Below, piece by piece: positions 11,482-23,106 of a stretch of 64,000 nucleotides of DNA. Position numbers and translations under genes: made by a program. Source of the DNA: Silurus meridionalis (lineage: Eukaryota; Chordata; Actinopteri; Siluriformes; Siluridae); NCBI RefSeq assembly GCF_014805685.1, contig NC_060904.1:14025811-14089810 (forward strand), written 5' to 3'. Under the pieces are notes generated by a model that was given only the letters and a program-made list of their open reading frames with translations, had not been told where the DNA came from and did not search any database. Each line of letters starts with the position of its first letter. The stretch's first letter is position 1.

Positions 11482-11945
11482 TATGTACAATGGTTTTGGG
11501 ACACCAGACTTTTCCAGATATATCTGGTTCTTACCAAAACTGTTACCACAAGGTTGGAGGCACACAATTGTCTATGATGTCTTTAGAACATTACATTTCC
11601 CTTCACTTGAACTAGGAGACCCAAACCTTTTCCAGCATGTCAATGCCTCTTTGCACAAAAACAGCTCCATCAAAATATGTTTTTCATGGTTTGGCTTGCA
11701 ACATCTTGAATGTCTCAACCCTATGGAACACCTTTGGGATGAACTGGAATGCTGACTGCCCACCAGTACTCCTCACCTCACCTACATCAGTACCCGATTT
11801 TACTAACACCCATTTACTAATGATTACAAACCTCCACAAGGACACTTTGACATTTAGTGAAACATCTTCCCAGAAGAGTGAAGTTTATTATAACAGCAAA
11901 TAGGGACTACATTTCGAATGGGATGGTCATACAAATCTTTTGTAA
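11482..11945 (+). mobile_element. T-family element, copy 4
   Basis: Starts with 'tatatgtacaatggttttgg' (family: tatatgnacaaaagtattgg). It continues through 'ggaggcacacaattgtctat', 'cacttgaactaggagaccca', 'ttccagcatgtcaatgcctc' and 'tatggaacacctttgggatg', and ends with 'catacaaatcttttgta'. The encoded motif NPMEHLWDELE is still readable at about 11717-11753, but the frame closes directly after it. Confidence 0.85.
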
Positions 11946-11949
11946 TTTA

Positions 11950-12815
11950 GCTATTTAACTGATCAAGTTTTGAACACCTTTTTGATGAGAGAAATCAGAT
12001 GGGAATGACTAGCCCAGTCTGAGCTGACAGAAAAAAACGATAGTAATGGATGGATATCAATGGATGGATATTCCAGCTGAGAGTGTAAAGACAACTGAAT
12101 GCAAGGCTGTATCCCAAACCATATAATCTGTATAAGGCAGTGTGCATAAATTTTCTACCCCGCTGTAAATCGAACAACAGTGTTATGAAGTTTGCAGTGC
12201 AGCAAAAATTGACAATTTTACCAGGTGAAAGAGCATAACCTCTCCTTGGCTCTGCTGTATCTCACAGCAAGCTGCTGTGTTGGCTCACATCTCACATCGC
12301 AATGCTGTGTAGGCACTTTTCCTGAAGTTCTGTACATCCCCAATCCTGACAGAGCCAGAGCTATAATAATGCAAATACAGAACACATCTTGTACTTCTGC
12401 ACTTTTGTATCCCTTTTATATTGTTTCAAAGGGAATATCCATGACAGCAGGAAGTGATGTCACTGTTCCTAGGACATATCTAGTTGGTGGTAAACAGCAT
12501 TGAAAACATTAGGCATCATTCTTTATAATTATTTGCATCTGGAAAGTGGATTTACGGCGAGAATATTGGTTAAGTTTTGGACCTTGTTGTTTTTTTGTCA
12601 GATATATTTGTAGGTCATTGAAAAACATTCCCTGATGTATTGTTTTACAGCCACAAGAACTGCAGCAATATTACTACAAACCTAGCTTAATCTGATAATC
12701 GCAGATGTTTAGAACCAGATGTTAATACAAATTGCATTTTTTTCTAAACTGCTACTCTAAATACTAGTACGATGCATGCATGTAACAAACAGGTAGGTTA
12801 AGCAATGTGAAACCA
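11950..12815. other. No feature recognised
   Basis: Unassigned AT-rich sequence. A small direct repeat 'atggatggatat' occurs twice near 12047-12070. Confidence 0.5.

Positions 12816-12818
<3 letters not shown>

Positions 12819-12863
<45 letters not shown>
12819..12863. repeat. (GT)n microsatellite
   Basis: About 22 GT units followed by a short G run. Confidence 0.95.
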
Positions 12864-12864
<1 letters not shown>

Positions 12865-13074
12865 TGGGGGGGTTAGTATTTTTGCTTCTCGTTCAAGATT
12901 TTTGCTCTTATCCCAATGAAAGGTTAATTGTCCTCAATGCATCATCATTGTTGAAAATGTTATAAATGACCACTTGACCTCTCAGTGGAACTTCTAAACA
13001 AGTCTAAATGCCTTACTCCAATTACCTAGTTATCTTACCCAGCCATTCTTATACAATACTAGACAATAGAACTA

Positions 13075-13125
13075 CACATTTACATTTAAAATTACGGCAT
13101 TTAGCAGACGCCCTTCAAAATCGTG
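13075..13125 (-). mobile_element. SINE alpha tail fragment
   Basis: 'acatttacatttaaaattac' and 'ggcatttagcagacgccctt' are the complement of the alpha SINE tail (gtctgccaaatgccgt...aaatgtaaatgt). No head is visible. Confidence 0.6.
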
Positions 13126-13427
13126 CTTTGAAATCTGTATCATTGAATAAATCAGCATTGGTGCACCAGTTTGCAAACGTAGGAAACCATTAGCATAAAA
13201 CTCTATTGGGTGGAATTATTACACATATGAGACAAACTGGGAAAATAAGTTCAAGTATTTTAGTGCTGGTTCAATGCTTCACTTATCATTTGAAAATACA
13301 ATATAACATACACAGTATGTGCATTATAGAAACACACATTTACTGTAGGAATGTAAATCTAAGCATGCACACTCTGATATGCTTTCAGTAATCCTTTTTT
13401 GTGTATAAGTATAAGACAAGTAAGACA

Positions 13428-13930
13428 CACACTATATCTACAAAAGCATTGGAACACCTGACTTTACCAGTCATATGTGGTTCCTCCACAAAGTTGGAGA
13501 CACACAATTGTATAGGATGTATAGGATATGGTAGCATTAAATTTTCCCTTCACTTGAATTAAAAAACCCGAAACTGTACCAGCATGACAATGTCCCTGTG
13601 CACAAAGCCAGCACTATGAAGATATATTTTGCATGGTTTGAAAATGTGTGGAAGATCTTGAGTGACCTGACCTTAACCCTATTGGACAACTTTTAGAATG
13701 AATTGGAACACTACCTTCCCCCCTAGGCCTCCTCACCTCACCTACATCTGACTTTACTAACATGCTTGAATCTGAATGAACACAATGTCCACAAGCACAC
13801 TCCAAAATCCAGTGGAACATTTTCCCAAAAGAGTGGATGTTAATTATAACAGCGAATGAGGACTGAATGTGGAATTCGGTGTTCAAAAAGCACATACAAA
13901 TCTTATGGTCAGGTGTCCACAACTTTTTTT
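13428..13930 (+). mobile_element. T-family element, copy 5
   Basis: Nearly full length. 'cacactatatctacaaaagc' at the left, then 'tggaacacctgactttacca', 'ggagacacacaattgtatag', 'tgacaatgtccctgtgcaca' (QHDNVPVHK-like), 'ccttaaccctattggacaac', 'cctcctcacctcacctacat', 'gagtggatgttaattataac', and at the right 'atggtcaggtgtccacaact'. The right end runs into a T stretch and has lost the final terminal repeat. Confidence 0.88.
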
Positions 13931-13934
13931 TTTC

Positions 13935-14265
13935 CACCATGTTGATTGTTTCTTGTTCATTTCTGTAGATATCTTGTCCACTTATTAAGAGACTCATTAA
14001 TTATGCACTTTCCTTAATGGTTTGCTTTGACATTTGACATTTATAAATATCACAACCAAAATGTGTTACAACCAATTGTGGACATTTTTTCGGTGGACAT
14101 GCGCAGTAATGCCATCATAGTTTTTCCTCATGAAGCACTGAGAAATCAATAAACAATACTGGATAATGAGGTAAATTCTGCAGAGAGCTGAATTACGCTA
14201 ATAAATATTTCCCAACAAATTCGAGAACGAATTAAAGTTCAACAATAGAAACCGATTGTTGGGGC
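13935..14265. other. No feature recognised
   Basis: AT-rich spacer between a T element and a SINE. Confidence 0.5.
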
Positions 14266-14267
14266 AG

Positions 14268-14446
14268 GGAAGAACGTCAATGGTTAAGGCTCAGGGTCGG
14301 GGGTTTGAGCCTCAGCTCACCACCAAGCTGCCACTAGTGGGCTCCTGAGCAAGGCCCTTAACTGTCCCTGCTCCAGGGCTGCTATAACATGACTGACTCT
14401 GTGCTCTGACCCCAGTTTCCTAATATGCTGTAATATGCAAAGAAAA
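14268..14446 (+). mobile_element. tRNA-derived SINE, beta tail
   Basis: The head 'aatggttaaggctcagggtc' and B-box-like 'gggtttgagcctcagc' lead into 'accaagctgccactagtggg' and 'gagcaaggcccttaactgtc'. The beta tail follows: 'actctgtgctctgaccccag', then 'taatatgcaaagaaaaatat', which runs straight into the (TATC)n tract. The same tail occurs at 25290 and, inverted, at 56090. Confidence 0.85.
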
Positions 14447-14447
14447 A

Positions 14448-14530
<83 letters not shown>

Positions 14531-14531
14531 T
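14447..14531. repeat. (TATC)n microsatellite at a SINE 3' end
   Basis: About 21 perfect tetranucleotide units starting at the end of the SINE. The open frame translating it as repeated SIYL is an artefact. Confidence 0.95.
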
Positions 14532-14534
14532 CAA

Positions 14535-15340
14535 TTTATTTTTCTCTTACTGTATATTGGCAGTTTTTTTGTTACACTTGTTCTTGCTCTTTCTCTATTC
14601 TAATTGGCTGCCCGTCATTATGCAGTTGGACTTTATGCCCAAAACTTAGTGTGTAATGAAGTAATTACTATTACAGGATTATCAGGGCGACTCATAGCAT
14701 GTCAGGAATGTCCATTATGTTATATCAATTTCACTAGTCAGCCTCAACACAGTGGAAAATGTTATGCCTTAATGACTTACCTCTGATACGGAATGAATCA
14801 GCACTATTCCGCTATGCGCTATAATGCACCTTTTATTTATTCATACAGAACTTAGTTTTAAGATGAGCAATGAGAGATTTTTAGCAAAAGATAATCTGAC
14901 AGACTTCAGACGAATTTTAGAAGGTTTGCAGTGAGAGCGAGCTGCACCCAACAGAGCTCATTACAGTTAATCATTCTGAAGGTTACATGTTATAGGAAAT
15001 GAGTTTGAACTTTTCTAACTCAAGTCTTATTAGAACACACCAGGATGCAGGATCCCAAGGGTTCCTATTGGATGTTCTACAGTATATCTGATAAACAGCT
15101 AAATTCTTGAGATCAGTTTGAGACGTATGTATTTGAGATTGGATTTTGGATATATTTTGAGAATATCGTTTGTCTGATATGAATCTGTATTTTAATGTTG
15201 ATAATATGAAATTTTAAAGCATAAAATTTTTTAAAAGGCACAAATCCCAGTATTACCATTAGTTCTGGCTTTGACAGTACCTCTGCCCTAGCTATGTGCA
15301 AGCAGAGCAACTTAGAATGATATAATTCTTAATATTGACC
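14535..15340. other. No feature recognised
   Basis: Unassigned AT-rich sequence. Confidence 0.5.
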
Positions 15341-15344
15341 AGTT

Positions 15345-15422
15345 CAAGGGCCCAGTGATGGCAGATTCGTGGTGCTGGGATTTAACTTCAGGATCTTATT
15401 CACTCAGCTACCACTGCCAGAT
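15345..15422 (-). mobile_element. SINE fragment
   Basis: 'caagggcccagtgatggcag', 'ggtgctgggatttaacttca' and 'ctcagctaccactgcc' are the complement of a tRNA-SINE head and body, with a degraded B-box. Tail missing. Confidence 0.6.
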
Positions 15423-15424
15423 GT

Positions 15425-16574
15425 CGATTTATTATCAAATTATAACAAATTTAGCAAATGTAATCAAACTAATAGCTAAATCTAATTAGTGACCTCAGCA
15501 CCAGGTAGTTCTGAATGACGAGGATCTCAGTCTTAAAGCACTCTTCTAGTATCAATCAGCTTTCAATACACATGCTGTACTGCCCCCCTGTCTTTTCCAT
15601 TACCACAGGATGTGTCTTCCGACTTGGTTGTTTAAGAAATGAAAAGCTACTAAATGCATCAGTTAGGGTTAAATAACTTGTTGCCAGCTGAAACATAATC
15701 ATCCATTTAGTAATTATCTAATTGGAGGCTCTTACCCATTTGCTTAGTTAAATCCAGGTGGGGTTTTCTTTTTGGACAGGCAGTGTATTTAGTTAAAAAC
15801 CACCCATAAGCAAAATAAATTAAATGAAATCTGAAAGCTTTATCTTTATCTTTTGTTTAAACACCAATGTAAAATCGTTTGCCTTGCTGTTGCAATACAT
15901 TCACCAAAGACTGTATTAATAGGCTTTAAAAACAAGAATAGTGTTATGCTGGAGTCTGTTGGTGCAATAATGCAGTGAACTAAGCATCTACCTGATCACT
16001 TTGACATTAGGACGTTGAGCCATTTCTGGCCAGGAGTCTGGTGCTTGGGCTTCTGTGAGACCCAGGCAGTAGGGGGAGTAAGTGGAAAGTATTTCTTTTT
16101 CACATACTGTACAAGAATTACGCCCCCTGTCCATCCCAAGCTCATCTCTATCATACCTGGTTTTGTTTCTCTTCCTTTTTCAATGTTAATTATCTGTTTT
16201 TTTATTGAACTGCAATCTCATACGCCCTTCCTCGCACGTGGGTGGAGATCTTTCATTTGATACTGGATTTGAAGGTCAATACAGTAATGCAGATGGATTT
16301 GAGAGGATGATTCGCTTCAGAGGAATGTTTTGTGGAAAAGTGCGTTTCAGTTTTATACATATGCTTTATACCTACAGTATGTAAGTGTGTGTTTGCTGTC
16401 CTCCTCTCTTGCTCTGCAGCGACTCAGTCTCTTGTGCGCCTCAAGCTAAATTAATCAAAGGCCTCGTCCAATTGCATTTTCTCTCCACCCCGACTCTCCA
16501 CCAATGAGAGCGCAGAAGATCAGGAAAGTGGCTAGCAACCAGAATGCGCTGAGACACGGCAATTCTGCTGATGC

Positions 16575-16575
<1 letters not shown>
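15425..16575. other. No gene recognised
   Basis: Unassigned. A slightly GC-richer patch at 16400-16570 precedes the GT repeat, without splice sites or an open frame that I trust. Confidence 0.5.

Positions 16576-16636
<61 letters not shown>
16576..16636. repeat. (GT)n microsatellite
   Basis: About 30 uninterrupted GT units. Confidence 0.95.
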
Positions 16637-16639
<3 letters not shown>

Positions 16640-17064
16640 CAACCAAATAGAAATATGTCCCAGAGTCACATCCATAATAAAAGAGATTTACAGAGGCTGA
16701 CATGTGTCCTCATCCTTCCTATCTTATCAGACTAAAAGAACCCCCGCTGCTGCCATATTAATATGTTTGGGGGAAAATAAAAAGCATCATCTGTGAGTTT
16801 CTTTTTCTCATTGCTGTCTTATAAACATCAACATGCTCTGTTTGGTTTCCCTCAAGCAACCGAGCAGTCACCAAATCACTAAAGCTGACTGCGTGATGTC
16901 CAGCGGCCGATATGTCTGTGCAATTTTATCGGAATGAAATAAAGGATGAACATTTTTGTCAGCGCTACTGTCACTGCTGCCCAATTCAGAACTCGGAGGT
17001 TACAGAGTCAGCCGGATTAACATACATTATGTACATTATAGAGTCCAAATTCAGAAGAATTTAT

Positions 17065-17205
17065 CCCGATTAAACACCTTCATGATGAACTGGAACGCTG
17101 ACTGCACCCCAGGCCTCCTCACAAACACACTCCAAAATCTAGTTTAACATTTTCACAGAGGAGTGGAGGTTATCGTAAGAGCACAGGGAATCTAAATGTG
17201 GACTA
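17065..17205 (+). mobile_element. T-family element, short deleted copy 6
   Basis: 'caccttcatgatgaactgga', 'acgctgactgcaccccaggc', 'caaacacactccaaaatcta' and 'gaggagtggaggttatcgta' follow the family order. The roughly 70 bases between the 'ggcctcctcac' and 'acactccaaa' blocks are deleted, and both ends are missing. Confidence 0.75.
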
Positions 17206-17466
17206 ATGGCTTTAACATGAAGCATAGGTTTAATATTAATGTAAAATGTGATGAAGTATGTCCAGACATACAGGCACTTGCAATGACAAGCAACCAGAGG
17301 CCATTCATCCTTTTCCTGGTAACTTTGAGTGGCACGAGCGACAGTGACAAGAATAAATGATGAATAAGTGAATTTCACTTTCATTACTGACTGACCAAAG
17401 AAGAAATGCAGACTGGTGGCTTTATAGTACAGTGACTGGAGACTTGTGATGAAATGGCTGCATTTA

Positions 17467-17896
17467 CACTATATTGCCAAAAGTTTGCAGACAACTGGTC
17501 AAAAAGATATTCCACGTTTAGTCACAATTTGCACTTATAATTGCCTCCGTTCCTCTGAGATGATGTTCCTGAGGTACTGATGTAGGTGAGATGATGAGAC
17601 CTGGGGTGCAGTCTGTTCCAATTTATTCCAAAGGTGTTCAGTAGGGTTTAGATCAGAGATCTATAACAGGCCACTCAAGAATTTTCTCTCCAAACCATGT
17701 AAAGCAGAGTTTGCTTTGTGCACAGAGGCAGTGTCATGCTGGAACAGATTGGGGTTTCCAAGTTCAAGTGAACCCAAAATTTTATCATACTGCATCCAAA
17801 GACGTCCGATATAATTGTGTGCATCCAGTTTTGTGGTAACGGTTTGGAGAAGAACCACATTTCCAGGGAAAGGTCAGTTGTTTTGTCCATATAGTG
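17467..17896 (-). mobile_element. T-family element, copy 7, both ends present
   Basis: A 430-bp copy bounded by TA dinucleotides (17465-17466 and 17897-17898). Its ends are CACTATAT and ATATAGTG, the Tc1-type arrangement. Inside, on the minus strand, are complements of the 'gaggcctggggtgcagtc', 'tttgtgcacagaggcagtgt' and 'ttccaagttcaagtgaaccc' family blocks. Reading frames are broken. Confidence 0.88.
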
Positions 17897-17909
17897 TACA
17901 AACATAGTG

Positions 17910-18220
17910 ATACATAGAAGCTTGTATGTCAGATGCTCACATATACTGTTAGATCAAAGGGTTTTTTATTTTTAGAAAAACAGCAAAGAAAATATAATAA
18001 TAAAATATAATATAATATATAATTGTTGAAATGGTAAAGTTTATTTGTTGGGAGAAGTTTATGTAACCCTTTTGGAAGGAGTCTCAGGTGTCAATACTTT
18101 GTAACATTCGGTGCTTGGCAAAGTTTTTCTCAGCTCAGGAAAGTCTTCAGGAGAGAGGAGTTTACACAGTACACAGGCGTCACAGTAAATTGACAAGCTA
18201 TGTTTTTCGGGAGAGTGAGC

Positions 18221-18263
<43 letters not shown>

Positions 18264-19320
18264 ATATGTGGGTGAACGAATGACTGCACAGAATATAACG
18301 TTAAACCATTAATATATACAGCTTTAAAATGTGGATTATGCAACACACTCCAGTCTGTGCTATGATATGAAAAATGTCTGCCATGTGTTTTTCCATTATA
18401 TTCCATATACAGATTTATATTCCTTTTTTGTAGCTTCAGAGTGAAATAGGTTTCCCATCGAGTTCCAGATTCCTAAAATTGTTTCCACAAAGAGCTTTTG
18501 AACACAGCTCGAGCTGAATCCGTGCAGTGTACGGTGCACATGGAAAAATATAAAAATAAAAACCTCATAGAACAAGTGTATTGCTGAAATGACAGCTGTA
18601 GACAAAGCTGTGTCTAGAATAAAACACCTCAATAAAGCCGGATTAGGAAGAGAACAAAGGCTCGCTGCTCACTGGAAAAAAATAAATATCCGATTCCGAT
18701 GCGCTTTGGGATAGCTTGTATTATTTGACGTGAAGGCTGTTTTGATTTGCGATGGCGGATGTGAAGAACAGTGACTAGAATAAGCAGAGTTGTGTCGGTG
18801 AATGCATGTCTGTTTTTCCGGTCCATTATTTTACATTAGTTGGAAGAAATGCTCTATTCTGAAGAATTCTGGCATAAATGATAGTTATATAGTCAATGCA
18901 TTAATATAAACCAATCATTTTCTATAGTAACTCAGTCACATGGATTTGTGTGGCAGATTACATTATATTAAAAATAACAGGAAATAACAGTTAGTTGACT
19001 TCATGTTCATGAATCAAGAAATAATTGTAATTACTGGTAAAAAAAACAGTTTGAGGTGGTCTAAAGGGCAAAGTAGGACGCAAGGTCAGACAAACTTTTA
19101 AATAAATATAAAGACCATAAACATATCATAAGCATATAATTATAAGGCGATGACAATTAAAAGACAGTGAACAGTGAGACTATTAAACTGCTGAAAAACA
19201 ACCGCATGATGTGGTACAATAAATGATGGGCAGATTACTTCTGTTACAGCTTTCACCGCTGTGTTTTAGTCCTCATATATTTTATTCCTCATATTCCTCA
19301 TCCTCACATACATATAACTC
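17910..19320. other. No gene; GA microsatellite inside
   Basis: AT-rich; (GA)n at 18222-18261. Open frames through the GA tract are artefacts. Nothing else supported. Confidence 0.5.
18222..18261. repeat. (GA)n microsatellite
   Basis: About 20 GA units. Confidence 0.95.
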
Positions 19321-19324
19321 ATAT

Positions 19325-20236
19325 TTAAATAAACCATTTCACATTTAGTCCCCATTTGTTATTATAATAACCTCCATTCTTCACCACAGGGATGTTAGGA
19401 AAGTCAGGAACTGATGTAGGTGAGGTGAGGAGGCCTGGAGTGCAGTCAGAGTTCCAGTTCATGCCAAAGGTGTTTAATAGGGTTGATGTAACAGGCCACT
19501 CAAGATCTTCCACTTCAGCCCATGTAAGGCATATCTTCTTGGAGCTGGCTTTGTGCACAGAGGCATTGTTATGCTGGACATGGTCTGGGTCTCCGAATTC
19601 AGTGAAGGGAAAATGTAATATTACCGCATTCTATACTGTTGTGAGCTTCCAAATACACAGATTATCAGATCAAAAAACACTGATTATCTCTTTATCATGG
19701 CACCTGTTAGTGGGTGAACATTTTATCCTCAATGTTGATGTGTTAGAAGAAGAAAAAATGGGCAAACATATGGATTTGAGTGAGTTTCACAAGGACCAAA
19801 TTGTGATGTCTAGACGACTGGGTCAGAGCATCTCTAAAACTGCCGCTCTTGTGGGCTGTTCCCAGTCTGCAGTGGTCAGTATCTATCAAAAGCGATCCAA
19901 GGATGAAACAGTGGTGAACTGGCAACAGGGTCGTGGGCAGCCAAGGATCATTGATGCACGTGGGGAGCGAAGGCTGGTTCGTGTGGTCCAATCCAACAGA
20001 CGAGCTCCTGTAGCTCACATTGCTGAAGAAGTTCATGCTGTTAATTCTTGACGGGTCGGGAATGTTTTGGCAGGGCAGCAAAAGGGGGTCCAACACAATG
20101 TTAGGCAGGTGGTCATAATGTTATGTCTAATCGGTGGCTATTAAGTTATGCCTGGTCAGTGTATGTGGAAATAGTTTGGGGAAAAACACACATATGGGTG
20201 TAAAAGTCAGGTGTATTGAATTTTGTCCATATGATG
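19325..20236 (-). mobile_element. T-family element, copy 8, split by an M-family MITE
   Basis: The T copy runs from 'accatttcacatttagtccc' to 'ttgtgagcttccaaa' at 19653. It is interrupted at a TA (19654-19655) and resumes at 'tgtggaaatagtttggggaa' (20164), continuing to 'ttttgtccatatgatgta'. The two halves are contiguous in other T copies (compare 9480-9540). The 219-codon open frame 19392-20051 is a fusion of T sequence and the inserted MITE, not a gene. Confidence 0.9.
19656..20161 (+). mobile_element. M-family Tc1-derived MITE, copy B (506 bp)
   Basis: Flanked by TA on both sides (19654-19655, 20162-20163). From 19758 it encodes a good relic of a Tc1 transposase N-terminus: [19 protein letters not shown], then [20 protein letters not shown] (paired-type helix-turn-helix), then [20 protein letters not shown] and [11 protein letters not shown] before a stop. 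Directly after come the last bases of the parent ('gcaaaagggggtccaacaca') and the terminus 'aggcaggtggtcataatgtt'. All three catalytic acids are missing, so it can move only if supplied with transposase. Confidence 0.9.
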
Positions 20237-20239
20237 TAT

Positions 20240-20900
20240 TAGCAAGCATTTGATGAAACTTTAAAAAATGTTTGATTAAACAAAGCTATAAAAGTTTCTA
20301 CATCAAAAAGTATACATTTAATAACTTCAGATTTGGCAGAATTTATTACCTGCATTTTGAGAAGTCTGTGTTTCTAAGGTCTTACGCTTGAAACACAGCC
20401 AACAAACCTTGTGTCTAAATAAATATAATGTTATAAAATCTCTGATAGTGCCATTACTGGTCCATTATATCCCTTAATCCCATTTCAGCGCTATTGTATC
20501 AACCCTAATGTGTTGCAGATTAAGTGTACAGTTTGAGGTAAAATATGAGGGAAACAAGTGATATTCTGCTTTCATCTACACAATGTTCAAATCATTTGCT
20601 TGAGTTGCTTTTTGTACATGTATCAGTCATGTCTACATAAGTGACATGTCTTCTGATTTTGATAACTCGCTGTCCCCTTCAGCAATGCCATTTCACTGTA
20701 GAATGACTAGCGTGACATTTAGAGAGCACTGCATTATCATTGATGGGCCACCATTAGTTTATCACCCTCCCACATGTCAGTGGAATAATCCATTCAAATG
20801 TGCTGGAAGTTTCATTTATAGAATCAGATTTTTTCATTTGTGTCTATATGGTACAGCTGACGCAACATTTACAGCTCTACAAAGCCAGAGCTGATGTTTC
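20240..20900. other. No feature recognised
   Basis: AT-rich spacer. Confidence 0.5.
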
Positions 20901-20903
20901 TTA

Positions 20904-21325
20904 AGTCAAGTCGAGTTTATTTCTATAGCGCTTTTCACAACGGGATTCTCTCAAAGCAGCTTTACAGAATTTAACAGTTAAGGTGGACGATGTGTATTTA
21001 TCCCTGATGAGCAGCCATGGCGACTATGGCAAGGAAAAACTCCCTTAGATGTTATGAGGAATAAACATTGAGAGGAACCACACTCAAAATGGGAACCCAT
21101 CCTCATTCGGGTGATATCAAGAGTGTGATTATAGTCTTTAAAACAATACAGAACACTGGAGAGAGAGAACTAACATGAACAATGGAATGTAAGATTATAA
21201 GCAATGTCCTTTTCACAGTTTTATAGAGTCATTTGAGGTTATGGAACCAGAAGCTACTGAGCAACTCATTAAATAGCTCAACATTTGAGATCATCATAGA
21301 TCCAACACCAGCTTAGAGCTTAGCT
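20904..21325 (+). mobile_element. R-family dispersed repeat, copy 2
   Basis: The clearest copy: 'aagtcaagtcgagtttattt', 'ctatagcgcttttcacaacg', 'tctcaaagcagctttacaga', 'ccctgatgagcagccatggc' and 'atcctcattcgggtgatatc'. It continues with 'aacaatacagaacactggag' and 'agcaatgtccttttcacagt'. No coding capacity seen. Confidence 0.78.
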
Positions 21326-21329
21326 CTTA

Positions 21330-22890
21330 TTATATCTCATTTCACCATTATTCCAAAAATAGCAAACGGTGAGATGTTAATACTTGATTTTATTTTTGAG
21401 AATCCGGATAATGTAATAGATATCACAGTGATCCTAGTTCTCCATCTCTTTATTTCCGCTCTGTATTGATTTAAAGGAATACAATTTACACTCATAAAGA
21501 GCTCTCCAACCGTCATCTAACTCCAATCATAAATACTGAACAGCCTATATTAGATTCCCACTATCCCCCCTTGATTAGGCCATAAGAAATTTTGAAGGAC
21601 TCCAAACCCCATTCAGACAAGCCTAACATCTCATAATTCTCTTCTTAGAGCTGTGTCTTAAACAGCAAGGACACAGAGGAGATAAAAACATCCACAATGA
21701 AATAGCAGGGTCTCTTGTTGCCTCTCTGTTCGATCGTGTTGTCTTGCCTCTAGTCCGGGGAATGGTACTCAAGGGTTTCATTACTCTCCCACTTGCCACT
21801 GATGGAAGGCAGCAGTGCCATGGCACTGACGTCAAAACCTAATCAGTTACATAACGGCTGAATGAAGAGAGCCCGAGCAATTTTTTATATCTATTAAAAA
21901 ATGGATAAATGTGTTTTCTTGGTGGTTTATCAGCAGGGAGTCTGGTGTGGTGACCTGTAAATGCAATTTCTCTCATTTCAAATCTTTCATCAATAATAAG
22001 ACAAATATAAAGGTGAGAAGCAAACTCAAATGCTGGGGAGGACAAGACACAAAAGATTAGGTTTGCCCAAGGCACAAGCACTGAGTAGAACATGTAAAAA
22101 CAATTAGGTTTTTTTTTTAATCAATCATCAATAACATTTTTATAAAAAAGCTTTTAAATAAAGGTAAAACAGTGCTTTATGTTCTAAATCTTCCACTAAT
22201 GCAGCTCAGCCACTGCGCCACATCAGGGTGCCATTATTTTTGAATAAATCTCTTTTTTTGTAATAGATGGATTTATTTTGATTTGCTTTCATATAAGTAA
22301 TTTATATGAAACATTAGACAAAGGATGCTAAATCCATGTGTGCAAATAAAATAAAACTCGACAGCGTTAACTGCGTTGCTGTTCTATGCGTTTCTTAACG
22401 GCGTTTTGGTTTCATGTAAATACTGTAAATGCAAAAGTTCTTTACGAAGAATGTACCATCAACTTCATTATCATCACGAGGCCCAGTAGTCACGGTGTGA
22501 TGAAGGTTAAGCTGGAAAAGGATCTCTGGAAAGCATAAAGCTTTGCTGATGATATGAATGATAGCCTGAATGATGAATAGTAGGAACTGCAAAGTGTTTT
22601 GGCTTTGAACCTGGTTCCCTATTGTTTAAGCTGCCATTGCCAGTCCATGCAGAGCACACAGGATGTGTGAGTAAGAAAGATTCTGTATGTCTTACAGGGT
22701 AGACTTACTTTAATTAATTTCCTGCTTCACCTTCTCTTTCCTCTTCATTGACTGGAGTGAGTGAGTAGGTGACATGACAGTCATGTCATATAAATGTGAT
22801 AAATGGTGTGTATCTTACTATACATATTGCTAGAAAGGGGTCCGATCAGTAAGAATGCCTATGCTGACTCCTGTCCATCATCAAACTCAC
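21330..22890. other. No gene recognised
   Basis: Unassigned, AT-rich, without clear repeats. A slightly GC-richer part at 21640-21840 has short open frames without splice support. Confidence 0.45.
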
Positions 22891-22894
22891 CTAC

Positions 22895-23075
22895 AGTGAG
22901 CATGTGTGCATCAGAACTGGACAACGGTCTGATGAATGGCGTTTCTTTAACATCATGTTTAATTGGGGAAGACCAGGCTCCAGGATTCTCTATGGGAAGG
23001 AGGCAAGGCAGCAGACATACCACATGCCTAAACATTGTCTCACAGCAAGTAAACCCAGACCGTATTCCCTAATGC
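22895..23075 (+). pseudogene. Tc1 transposase DDE-domain fragment, deleted
   Basis: 'agaactggacaacggtctga', 'ggggaagaccaggctccagg', 'ctatgggaaggaggcaaggc' and 'ataccacatgcctaaacatt' match the order of the catalytic-region blocks at 42950-43110 (SMGRRQG here, TMGRRQAG there), with at least two internal deletions. This is the domain missing from the M-family MITEs and is plausibly from their autonomous parent lineage. It ends just left of the hAT element at 23107. Confidence 0.7.
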
Positions 23076-23106
23076 TTGTTGTGTGTTTTAGCTGAATAAT
23101 GCACAC

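Noticed and set aside
14435..14656. Open frames through microsatellites (also 16455, 25912, 43680, 45101, 45626, 59044, 62211)
   Set aside because: They translate simple repeats (SIYL, YIYI, HTHT, CVCV) and have no coding evidence.
19392..20051. 219-codon open frame as a gene
   Set aside because: The first part reads antisense T-family sequence and the second part a MITE's transposase start; the frame is a fusion created by the nested insertion.
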